Source: Rhizomucor pusillus
Taxonomy: Eukaryota > Mucoromycota > Mucoromycetes > Mucorales > Lichtheimiaceae
DNA length: 31,136 nucleotides
Assembly (NCBI GenBank): GCA_900175165.2
Contig: FWWN02000615.1
Span: forward strand, 1 to 31,136
Direction: 5' to 3'
Shown here: in pieces, positions 22,883 to 31,136 of the stretch
Numbering within the stretch: the stretch's first letter is position 1
Layout of the letters: every line of letters begins with the position of its first letter
Made by a program: the position numbers and the translations under genes
Notes under the pieces: model-generated
Databases searched by the model: none
What the model saw: the letters and a program-made list of their open reading frames with translations, nothing else
Told to the model about the DNA's origin: nothing

Positions 22883-23862
22883 ATGGGTAGGCATCCATCC
22901 ATTTGATGATCTATCAATGATAGATAGAGGTTCATCCATCTGACGAATATATGACTCTTCGATAAACAGGTATTAGCAGAGACTCCCGTCACAAGCGCTC
23001 GTAAGTGACAGATCAGATGCAGATCTACATTTTTCAGGTGGAGCTAAGACATTGTAATTCGTTCACAGTGCCACTGGTGCCAGACGCGCTCAGTACCGAA
23101 AGAAGAGAAAGTGAGTTTCCTGCACAGCACAAACGACATTTTACGAGACGAGAGAAAAGTTGCAGCATGCTAATGGACGCCGCGTACTAGGTTCGAGTTG
23201 GGCCGTCAACCCGCCAACACTAAGCTCGGCAGCAAGCGTATTCACTTGGTCCGTGTCCGTGGTGGCAACATTAAGCACCGAGCTTTGCGCTTGGACCACG
23301 GCAACTACTCTTGGGGCTCTGAGAACATTTCCCGCAAGGCCCGTATCTTGACCGTCGTCTACAACGCCTCCAACAACGAATTGGTTCGTACCAACACTCT
23401 CGTCAAGGGTGCCGTTGTCCAGATTGATGCCACTCCTTTCCGTCAGTGGTACGAGTCCCACTACGCTCTTCCCCTCGGTAAGAAGAAGCTTGCTGCCAAC
23501 AAGGTCGAGGAGCTCGAAAAGAGCGTCCAGGAGAAGTCCAAGACCACCCAAAAGAAGTACGCCGCTCGTCAGGCCAACGCCCAGGTCGACCCTCTCTTGG
23601 ATGACCAGTTCGCCGCTGGCCGCCTCTACGGTAAATATCAAGTGTTTGGTATAATCATCGAACTACACACACTCATGCATGCAACTTGCATAGCTGTCAT
23701 CTCCTCCCGCCCCGGTCAATCTGGACGCTGCGACGGTTACATTTTGGAAGGCAAGGAGCTTGAATTCTACGTCAGAAAGATCAAGGTAAACTTGCCGTCT
23801 GAACATTTAGCAGAGGAAAATCAATGTTTAACGCTATATACGTTTAACAGGCTCGCAAGTAA
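22883..23862 (+). CDS. RPS8: 40S ribosomal protein eS8
   Basis: Structural protein of the small ribosomal subunit. Six exons: 22883-22886, 22970-23000, 23069-23110, 23191-23630, 23694-23785 and 23851-23862, in phase, 206 aa (yeast 200, human 208). The spliced N-terminus is [20 protein letters not shown], then [19 protein letters not shown]. The body carries [22 protein letters not shown] and [17 protein letters not shown], and it ends YVRKIKARK. The first exon is just the ATG plus one base and the last only four codons with the stop. Exon 4 uses strongly C-ending, preferred codons (gtc, acc, aac, gcc, ctc), unlike its neighbours, as expected for a very highly expressed gene. Without splicing the N-terminus is lost, so the intron model is well constrained by family conservation. 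Confidence 0.96.
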
Positions 23863-23957
23863 ATTTCGACGAACAAGTAGCATCAGCCCTCGTTGTCTTC
23901 TTGAAAATAAAGAACAAAAAAGGTTGCCGTTACGCGATGTGTTTTTTATTTTCTGCA

Positions 23958-24279
23958 TTACATCATGCCTCCGCCCGATCGCAGCTGCTCCAATCTTTTG
24001 ACGATGTAGACACTAGAGTCGAGGAAGCGATCGACGCAGTTTGAGAGACAGGATTCTTGACCATGATCGAGCTTGTTGCCAACTTTGCTGATGCATTTGT
24101 CCTATGGTACTATGCTGTCAGCAAGAGAGCTAGTCGTTAACGACAGTTTGATTTTGCTTTACCCAGCAACGGTCGGTTAAAGAGTGGACTGTTTGCTGAA
24201 TGCGTGCCTTTGCATTCTCAGATTCCAGAAAGGCCTCGAGCTCTTTCTGATCAGTTTCAGTGAACGGTGAAGAGGACAT
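23958..24279 (-). CDS. TIM8: Mitochondrial intermembrane-space chaperone Tim8
   Basis: Two exons (minus): 24163-24279 and 23958-24101, in phase, 86 aa, the normal size of a small Tim. The twin CX3C motif is complete only after splicing: C38-WDK-C42 and C57-LSN-C61, separated by 14 residues as in Tim8/Tim13. The intron falls right inside the first motif. Flanking residues ([26 protein letters not shown]) are typical of Tim8, which pairs with Tim13 to escort hydrophobic precursors such as Tim23 through the intermembrane space. The tail ends in a Gly/Met-rich SGGGMM. It is convergent with eS8 (95 bp between stops). Confidence 0.93.
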
Positions 24280-24699
24280 GTCGATTGGGAATCCTCGCGT
24301 GGGGAAAGAGGAAAGCGATTTGACGCGAAACCTCTAGATTCGGAGTAAAACCTGTTGTTTGCAGACTGTGGTCATGCCACACCAACGTGAATACTGTTTG
24401 TTGACGAACACTTTGCGCTGGTAAAGCCTCTGTTGAGCTAGCTTTTGTCCTAATTTGCAGCAAAATACAAAAATTTTCAGTTAGAATGACGAATAGCATA
24501 AAGTGCCATTGCGTACTCACTTATGACAGACAGCTGGCTTCCCATGGTGCTCAACAGTGCAAAGCATTCCTTGATTAGAAATTGACTTCATACTCGTCCT
24601 GATATTTTTTTGTATGATTAGTCTATTCAATCATGGAAGAGTCATAATAAATTTAAATAATTACAAGCCCTTGAAGATTAATTCTTTGTTCAAGGAGGA

Positions 24700-25249
24700 A
24701 ACCAAGGATGAACGTCCACTGTGACCTCTGGAACGTCAAACGGTAGAAAATCAAAGATGAGACGCCAATGGGCATCTCATATTACTTTCAGAGTGTAAGC
24801 GACCACATGTGGACATTCAATACGCCAACCATCCTTCAAACGGTAACGTGGAATACGGACTGATAAGACGTCCTTAGTCTGTCAGGTTGCGCCGATGCTC
24901 CAGGAATTGATAGGCGCAATAATGGACCTAATACGTTGCTTTTCTGGGCAGCGAAGTAATAAATGATCTTTGGTTTCAGCTTATCCGCAGATCTGGCACA
25001 GTCAGAATCGAATATATGTGGCAGTAAACGGTGTAGGATCACGCGATCTGGGAGAGCATGATGGACATAGCAGAATAAAATATCTCTGACCTTATGCCGA
25101 ATAGTCATCTTCCAAAAGAATCGCCAAGAACGCGCTGTCGCCCGCCGGTGCTTTTCCGTTAAGTCATCCCAGCATGATAGAAAGCTACGCCGAAATTCTT
25201 TGCGCGTAAGAAATTCAAGATCCATTCCACCACGGTTTATTGGCTTCAC
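24700..25249 (-). mobile_element. 3' end of a decayed LINE-type retrotransposon (RT zinc-binding region)
   Basis: A 137-codon minus-strand frame (24836-25249) reads WRFFWKMTIRHKVRDILFCY, then HALPDRVILHRLLPHIF, and a DCARSADKLKPKIIYYFAAQKS segment. This is the layout of the zinc-binding domain that follows reverse transcriptase in non-LTR elements (W..WK..I....R...W......LPT...L, CxxC, E...H.FF.C.). The second Cys of the CxxC is Ser and the His/Cys pair is degraded. Past the stop, broken frames still show AHWRLIFDFLPFDVPE, resembling the element's C-terminal AHWRFIFDD.PF sequence, which extends the relic to about 24700. The reverse transcriptase itself is missing. The similarity comes from recognised family motifs, not a search. 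Confidence 0.6.
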
Positions 25250-25689
25250 TATGAAATCGCATTGTGGTTCCGAACATAGCTAATGCTGAGAGTCCATTAA
25301 GCGTCAAAAAAGGTTTTCAGCTGCCATGTTTCTTCAATGATAGTGATATTGAAAGCATGAACTTGGGACCGGTGGTGGAATTGTTCTTGCCTTGTGCGGA
25401 ACCGAATGTTGGGGCCATTTGACCTGTCCAGAATATTCACCGAGTGAACAGGGAGGGTTGATCAAGGAGGTAATTCGTTGGCCGGATATCTAGGTCCTCG
25501 AAATATGTTGTAGCTGTAAAAACAGAGCAACATCAGGACGGATGCAGGACCTGTCACTTCTAGGCCCGACATTTCTAGTGCGAAAAAATGTGCGAAATGG
25601 ACCTATCTAGTTAGCTGCGTGTATACGCAGCTCCAGAAAGACCAGAGGGACTGAAGCACGCCGTGTCGTCCTGATTTTTGAACTTACCA

Positions 25690-26260
25690 GACATAAAGTC
25701 GTACCCACGGGGGCATCGCCGGGGTTAAAAATTCTTGATTCATGCGACATTTCTTCGATGGAGCTCCTTGCTTTGCAGCGGGTTTTCGCTTTCTGGTTGC
25801 TGCTGTTTCCGGTGTTATTGGAGGTAGAACAAAGCAATGGGGCACATCTTGCTCGTTACAGTGGAGTATGCAATAGTCGCAGTATTTTGGGCGGCTGCAT
25901 CGTCTCTGTGGTAAACTTTTTGCAATTTGGGCAGAATTTCACACGCAATGACTTCTGTAGGCCACCAGAACCCAAGCAACATAGACGTAAATTAAGTCTC
26001 TGGAGCGTCCCATTGCTCAAGATAGAGTTTGTTCGTTTACCAGCTGTTGTACGACGCCCACTAGCACATCTTGGGGTTACTCTTGCCAGTTTGCAAGAAA
26101 AGTGTTCTCCAACAACTTGGTTATTTCAGCTTGGCTTCCTTACACTATTTCCTGTACGGTATATACAGATAGAGGATGCCTCTGGACGTAGATTGAAGGG
26201 TTGGGTCCTCACATTCGTCAAGGGCAGGGAGATATTGCTTTGGGTTGGCTGAAAAATAGG
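25690..26260 (-). mobile_element. Possible gag-like remnant of the same retrotransposon
   Basis: Minus-strand frames, interrupted by stops and shifts, contain clustered cysteines: VKFCPNCKKF and, about 20 residues on, KYCDYCILHC with a DVPHC. A basic RKRKPAAKQGAPSKK stretch follows. This resembles the zinc-knuckle part of a gag-like ORF1, and it lies 5' of the LINE 3' end on the same strand, with only about 450 bp between. The knuckle spacing is not canonical. It could be an unrelated decayed sequence. Confidence 0.3.
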
Positions 26261-26929
26261 CCAAAGCCACGACGGGCTCCATAGGCTGCCGATCCAGGCG
26301 ATCGCAGATCGAGTCGGCCCTGTCCTGTGACGGAGCTTATCACATTGTATAACTCATATGTCGTACACAAAGAATCGCTGCTCCCAGAAAGTCGTGGGAG
26401 CCGTTAAATTAGGCGCGCAAAGCCGGTGATAGCAAAGTCGATGAGGATAGGAAGCACTTTGATATCGTCATAAACTGATAGGCAATACCGTATCGCGCGC
26501 GCCATAAATGCTGGATTCACCTAGTGTTGCATTTCAAACAAAATAGGCTGGGTAGCTTCCGTTGACATGTATATGGTATCAGACAGCTTGTCGTGTGTGT
26601 GCTCAGAGCAGCCCACATGATAGAGACAACCGCTTCTTGGTTCCTCTAAAGCGGCAGATATTACAATGTTCTTGGAAGCATTCATCCTTCAGAATCAACT
26701 TGCTCTCCAGATCGGAGGCAGGCGTCGTATTCCAGTATAATCCGCATTGAATAGTTACTTGCAAAGTCTTTCATAATCATCTCATCAGTCAGTTGCCAAC
26801 AATATACGCTTTGAAACATGGAGAAATAAGTAAACTCCGTAACACAGTGGATTGAATAATCTGCGATGTTACAATGTGACCAGGCTATTGAAACATGAAA
26901 AGGCTGAAATATGTCTGCTTTCGAACGCC

Positions 26930-27320
26930 ATAGCACCAAAGAACGACGACTGGTATGGTAACTGGCGGAGACCTCAGCTCCTTAAAGGCTGCTCTCGATG
27001 AAATCGACTGATACCCGCACGTGAAAGCCGTTCATTATTTGGATATGAACAATGCGCCTATCCACACTTCTAAGGATGCCAGTAAGTAAGTATATCGCTT
27101 TACGAGGTCATCTTTTCGTTACCTCCTGGAACTCAATCCCGCTGAGCAATTATGTTCCGCTGTTAAGAGCATAGTCAGAGCGTGCGACAGTTTTCGTGCA
27201 CAGAGACACTCAAGACGAGGATCAGTGATGCTTCGTTGTAAGCTGCATCTCAGTGACGATCAAGGAATTGCTCAGTGGTGAGTAGACTGTTTCGAGAAAC
27301 GCGTAGATACAGAAAGCTTG
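26930..27320 (+). mobile_element. Relic of a Tc1/IS630-type DDE transposase
   Basis: Plus-strand frames read MVTGGDLSSLKAALDEID, a stop, YPHVKAVHYLDMNNAPIHTS, then after shifts SKYIALRGHLF and YLLELNPAEQLCSAVKSIV. This is the ordered core of a Tc1/mariner-IS630 type transposase (LDEMD..PHMKGHYIVMDNAPIHTS, KYI..RG, LPPYSPELNPIEQFWSVVKS). The Asp of the MDNAP motif is Asn. The third acidic residue (ELNPAEQ) survives. Two or more frameshifts and an in-frame stop make it non-functional. No terminal repeats were found. Confidence 0.65.
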
Positions 27321-27439
27321 CATGACGACTTGGCAGTGCTGATCCCAGAAAATGCGAACGTACTCCGAAATGACTGACGACCATCCTTTGAAAGGGCGCG
27401 CCGCCGACCTTTACTTGGCTTTGCAGAAACGACCCAACC

Positions 27440-28311
27440 ATGAGCGATTTTGGCGACTTTAATTCCTCCAGCGATCCTACCGCAGACTTTCTTGCACGCG
27501 AGCGTGCAGTTTTGGGTGACGATGCTGACCTGTTCTCTTCGGGAGACGTCGGCGCTACAGCAAGTTCAGCAGCGCCCGTGGCCGATTTGATGAGCTCACC
27601 GCCATCTGCAACCACGCCTGCACCTTTCTCACCTAGTCAGCAAGAACCTCAACCTGCAGCCGCCGCCGCTGTTGGTGACTACTCTGCTTTTGAGCAGGAA
27701 TACCCAAAGGCTGAGGAACTAGAGACGTCACATGCAAGTATAAACATAATATTCGTTCGATTGGTGATAATGCTAAACATAACAATGTTTTGATAACCAG
27801 GCTTTCCACAAGGCGATGCTGCCTGAAGAAGAACCAGAGGTTGTTAGGTACGCAATTTCCTTTATTTATTGTTTACATGATATCCTGAATATAGGGTCGT
27901 TCTAGACAATGGCGTCAAAAGCAGCAAGAATTAATTGCTCAGCGGGACCAGGAGGCAGAAGCAAAGAAGCAAGAGAGAATTCAACGTGCCCGCGAGGAGA
28001 TTGACAAGTTTTACGAGGACTACAATGAAAAGAAACAGCGAGCTATTGAAGAGAACCGGTGAGGAGAAAACAACCATCGTTTGTTTATGTTACGTAGAGT
28101 ACTGATATGCGATTGCAGAGAACGTGAAGAGCAGTACTTTAAGGAAAGGGAGGAAGCCTCTTCTGCAAACATCTGGGAACGAGTCGTACGAGAATTCGAT
28201 GTCTCGAACGCAAAATCCGGCCACCATGTTCGCGACGTAAGCAGAATGAAGCAGCTCATGTTGGACTTGAGAAAGGATGCCAAAGCACCTGGTACCATTG
28301 TGGATGCGTAA
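27440..28311 (+). CDS. CLC1: Clathrin light chain
   Basis: Regulatory subunit of the clathrin triskelion; it binds the heavy-chain hub and tunes lattice assembly in Golgi and endocytic vesicles. Four exons: 27440-27733, 27801-27847, 27906-28058 and 28119-28311, in phase, 228 aa (yeast Clc1 is 233). The N-terminal third is Ala/Ser/Pro-rich and disordered (MSDFGDFNSSSDPTADFLAR). AMLPEEEPEVVRQWRQKQQE leads into a long heptad-rich helix (residues about 115-185; RDQEAEAKKQERIQRAREE, EREEQYFKEREE), and the end is the conserved ANIWERVVREFDV, HVRDVSRMKQLMLDLRKD. The first intron uses a GC donor (CAT|GCAAGT). No GT donor nearby keeps phase, and the join gives ETSHAFHKAMLP, as expected for the family. 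Confidence 0.93.
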
Positions 28312-29178
28312 ATAACAAGAACCGATACTACCCCCACCCTTTCCGTTCTCTATGCCTGTATACTCGCTCTGTGCAATAAGTCCGTAATGAATTTGGAATC
28401 AAAGGATAACCGAGCATCGCTATCGATCTCTATGGAAGATTGCACAGTATGAAATAAATGATCGCCACCTAGTTGAAAGAAAAATATCCACAACCTGGGC
28501 CAAGCTGGAGCATTGTACGTGGGTGACATTCCAGAAGCTGTTACATACTATAACCCACCAAATGTCTTTTATTTCAATCTTCATCGTGAATCGATTGTAC
28601 ACAAAGAGGTTCTTGCAAGTTAAGCAACATAATGGGGAATTGACGATAACATATAACAAAAAATAGACCATATTTTCAGGAACTGTTTTCTTTGTAGTAT
28701 TGAGCTCCCAAGCCAAAACCTACAGTACATATAACAATGGAAGATGCTTCTGAAGATTAAGTGGTAACATAACAACAAATACAGCCGATTTGATCCTTAC
28801 AGGGGTCGTAAAAATTAGAGGGATGGCATATGATCGGGGCAGAGTAGAGCCGGTTAATTGAGGTTTATGCAGTTACTTTTTTACGATGAATGAATATCAA
28901 CAAAGTGACGCGGGTGTCGGGTGAGAACAATGAAATGCGTGACTGAGCCAAAGATTGCAATTAAAGAGGCAAAGGAAAATCTTCCGAACCACCAGAAAGA
29001 AGCTTCTCTCTCTTACTCTTTCGTAGGGCCTGTTTCTGGTTTTCTCCTCTCAAAGACCTCGCAGAATATATTGAGAATATTCAGACAGTACAGAGTCGCA
29101 TAGTAAGTGTATTTCAGTCAGTCTCTCTCTCTTAACACGTCGTCGGTGTTCGCCATTCTGACTGTCGGTTCAAAAGCG
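28312..29178. other. Intergenic between clathrin light chain and methyltransferase
   Basis: About 870 bp serving as 3' flank of the clathrin light chain and 5' flank of the methyltransferase. A 98-codon minus frame (28420-28716) and a 60-codon plus frame (28921-29103) cross it. Neither has recognisable content or splice context. A CT-rich stretch with repeated tctc precedes the methyltransferase start (about 29005-29050 and 29118-29132). Confidence 0.45.
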
Positions 29179-30754
29179 ATGCCGTTGAAAATGTACACGG
29201 CTGTGGCACCAGCAGCAGTGGAGCCAGCCAAGGTGTTCTTTCCAAAGATCCCCACGAACGATGGGAGCAGCAATCGGCATGCATGCAGACGCCGGGGCAC
29301 GTTCAAGTTTGTCATGCAAGAGGACAAGACGGCAACGGAAGCGAATGGGTTCTATCAGCGTCTACACCGTCACTCGGCACTTTATCGCATGATCCTGTCA
29401 CGGCCATTCGCGCCAGAACTGATTTTGGATACGTGGTACCGCATCGATCTGGAGATAGTTAGCGAACTGGGTCTATCGCTCAAGGGCGAAACCGCGAAAT
29501 CATGCGTAATGGAACTCGCATGCGAATTGCACGGACAGCGCCAAGGAGAAGGATTGCTACACTTGGCTGAAGATTATCAGATCCAAGTTCGACCTCTCCA
29601 ATTGAGTGCTTGGGATCACGTTGAAAACGCGCCTGAGGCACCTGGTTTTCACAATTCCGGTATCGGTGGCCTGGAAATAAAAGTATCCGGCAACAGACAG
29701 CATCTGACAAAAACAAAATATTTTCTTCGTATCATCCCGACCTTTAGCAGCATCCAGACTTGCAATGCGATACCGTTGACTATCGGTCCGTTGGAGATCA
29801 CGAATCAAGCGTCAAGTACGCTCGGAGGATGGGATATGGACACGAGATGTAGAGATATGCATCGTGTCTACTCGTTGGGACAATTGATCTCGTCGCAGCA
29901 GCGGCAGCAACAGCAACAATTATCATTGCCATTATTTAACAAGTATTTGCTCGTCAAGGAAGGATGGAATGACGGGACTCCGGGCAAGATGTGGGACTCG
30001 GCTCTGGTCCTCTCGGAAATGCTTGCAAAGAAGATCGCTGGCAACGTCGAGTGCTTGGACAATAGACATCTCATTGATCTCAGCGCTGGGTAAGTACCGC
30101 TGAAGAGCAGTTACAGAAAGATTCATGAGTAATTTAGATTTGGGTAACAGGACCGGGTGTGTGGGCCTGCTGCTCGGTGTCGTCTTGAAGTATTTGAACC
30201 CGAATCACAAAGCAAAGATTACCATGACGGATTTGCCCGAAGCATTGGGACTCTTAAAGTACAACATGAGAACGAATTTCAACTATAAACCCGACCATCG
30301 AATTGGAGTGTCTGCTCTCTCGTGGGGCAACCAGAGCGATGCCAACAGGGTGTTGGCTAAAGGAAAGGCCGATATTATTTTGGCTTCGGACGTGCTTTAC
30401 CAGCCAAAACTCTTTCCTGCGCTGATCAAGACGCTCGTGCATCTCAGCACCGTCGGCAAGACAGTCATTTACCTAGGCTACAAGCGTCGCGGTTTGCAAG
30501 AGGCGGATGAAAATGACTTTTTCGAGCGTGCGTCGCTGCATTTCCACATTACTGCGTTGGAAAAGAATAACAAGGACCAACCACATCCAGTCGACTGGGA
30601 GAAGGCAACTGGTCTCGTAGAGAAGGATCGCGGCGGATTGGACGGAGTAGGCTGGCTCGGCCGATACGCATACAGTAGACCTGGAGAGGTTGTATTTGGT
30701 GGCTACAGCAAGGAATCGGATGTCACAGTCTACCGCCTAGTTCCAAAGATATAA
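29179..30754 (+). CDS. Methyltransferase family 16 (METTL21/EFM-like) protein
   Basis: Two exons, 29179-30089 and 30151-30754, 504 aa. An in-frame ATG at 29107 would add 24 residues. SAM-dependent methyltransferase: motif I (HLIDLSAGTGCVGLLLG) is rebuilt across the intron, followed by an acidic strand end in ITMTDLPEAL, and the post-I/II region ADIILASDVLYQPKLFPALIKTL, characteristic of PF10294-type protein lysine methyltransferases. The C-terminus carries GEVVFGGYSKESDVTVYRL. The N-terminal 300 residues form an extension longer than in most of the family, with a Gln run (about residues 237-246) and no recognised domain; a KMWDSALVLSEML segment just before motif I fits the family's W.S...L. 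Substrates of relatives are elongation factors, ribosomal proteins and chaperones; which one applies here is unknown. It is the last gene before the window end. Confidence 0.82.
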
Positions 30755-31136
30755 TATTACAAGTGTATATCCCTTCACCCGGTTATTTTGTTTCTGGAAT
30801 CACCAGAAAAGCCATTACCTCGATCCTTATTTCCTCTCTTTCCCATACCTTTCCTTCCCCTCTCCGCAATATTCTCCTTAATCAGCTATACCCACTTTCC
30901 TTTAAGCAAATTATTTTCATTGCGTTCTCCTCAATGAAAAATGTTCTTGCGCAAGTTTGCGGTGTACAATTTTGAAAAAGTTTGGGCGGTACGTTCTATA
31001 AAAGGAAAGTAGCGGGTAACGAGATCATGATTGATTTGTGTGCACGTTGTAGGTAAAGTAACTTCGGTTGCCGCATGAACTCGTTCACGCAATTTGGCTG
31101 GTCGTTCATCATCTTCAGTTAGTCACGCTGCTACCT
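30755..31136. other. Downstream flank, possible promoter of a gene beyond the window
   Basis: No gene recognised. A TATA-like box (TATAAAAG) lies at about 30997-31004 on the + strand, after a CT-rich stretch (30824-30870), and could belong to a gene starting beyond the right edge. The open frame at 30763-30975 has no recognisable content. Confidence 0.3.

Larger units (their letters stand above)
24280..27439. other. Transposon graveyard between TIM8 and CLC1
   Basis: Roughly 3.1 kb without an intact gene. On the minus strand it carries pieces of a LINE-type retrotransposon (3' part 24700-25249, a possible gag-like part about 25690-26260). On the plus strand it holds a Tc1/IS630-type transposase relic (about 26930-27320). 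All frames are broken by stops. The roughly 150 bp just before 27440 should serve as the clathrin light chain promoter, and the first few hundred bases after 24280 as that of TIM8. The part 26260-26930 shows no feature I can name. Confidence 0.6.

Noticed and set aside
22887..22969. Possible box C/D snoRNA in the first eS8 intron (tgatga and ctga motifs, small hairpin ctatc/gatag)
   Set aside because: The two boxes are only about 35 nt apart, too close for a normal snoRNA, and no clear terminal stem flanks them.
23141..23641. 166-codon minus-strand frame opposite eS8
   Set aside because: Antisense of a highly biased coding exon; all family conservation is on the plus strand.
25758..26252. 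164-codon plus-strand frame with a hydrophobic, signal-like start
   Set aside because: Lies opposite the retrotransposon-like debris, has no recognisable domain, and codon use is unlike the real genes here.
26682..26939. 85-codon minus-strand frame next to the Tc1-type relic
   Set aside because: No motif, overlaps transposon debris, no splice or start support.
1..31136. Search for tRNA genes, CRISPR arrays, tandem satellites and prokaryote-style defence loci
   Set aside because: No cloverleaf, no regularly spaced repeats and no operon-like set of such genes was seen; the window is ordinary eukaryotic gene space apart from the transposon relics.

Overview
This is a stretch of a fungal nuclear genome. 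Its genes are cut by many short GT-AG introns, mostly about 53-89 bp, often with a CTAAC/CTAAT-like branch site. It carries a fungal-type Zn2Cys6 regulator and has dense gene spacing. The transposon relics and the style of the regulators suggest an early-diverging, Mucoromycota-like mould, but that placement is inference.

Layout. 335-1897 (-): Zn2Cys6/PAS transcription factor, with a decayed Tc1/IS630-type transposase fragment in its upstream region (about 2190-2420, +). 2837-9444 (-): a 17-exon SEC7/BIG-type Arf exchange factor. 9800-11599 (-): leucine-rich-repeat protein with a lysine-rich tail, head to head with a FIST-domain protein with a probable mitochondrial presequence (11691-13187, +). 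13364-14215 (-): two-finger C2H2 regulator. 14622-14852 (-): an unrecognised short coding exon. 14994-18106 (+): beta'-COP of the COPI coat. 18347-20118 (+): RCHY1/Pirh2-like CHY-CTCHY-RING ubiquitin ligase, tail to tail with the TCF25/RQC1 homologue (20149-22719, -). TCF25/RQC1 is divergent from ribosomal protein eS8 (22883-23862, +). 23958-24279 (-): small Tim chaperone TIM8. 24280-27439: a transposon graveyard with a LINE-type 3' end and a second Tc1/IS630-type relic. 27440-28311 (+): clathrin light chain. 29179-30754 (+): a family-16 (METTL21/EFM-like) methyltransferase. 30755-31136: no gene recognised.

Functionally most of this is housekeeping. Three genes act in one process, Arf-driven coat assembly at the Golgi: SEC7 activates Arf, beta'-COP is a COPI coat subunit, and clathrin light chain belongs to the other main Arf-dependent coat. 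Two others concern the ribosome: eS8, and RQC1/TCF25 of ribosome-associated quality control, which share an intergenic promoter. I found no CRISPR, operon-like defence system or evident new multi-gene system. The more unusual items are an apparent break in the SEC7 gene (phase-incompatible exons plus a missing conserved block), GC-AG introns, a 39-nt intron, an overlooked short exon, and several transposon fossils. All exon boundaries below were found by hand from splice motifs, reading phase and protein-family conservation. No alignment or RNA evidence was available.
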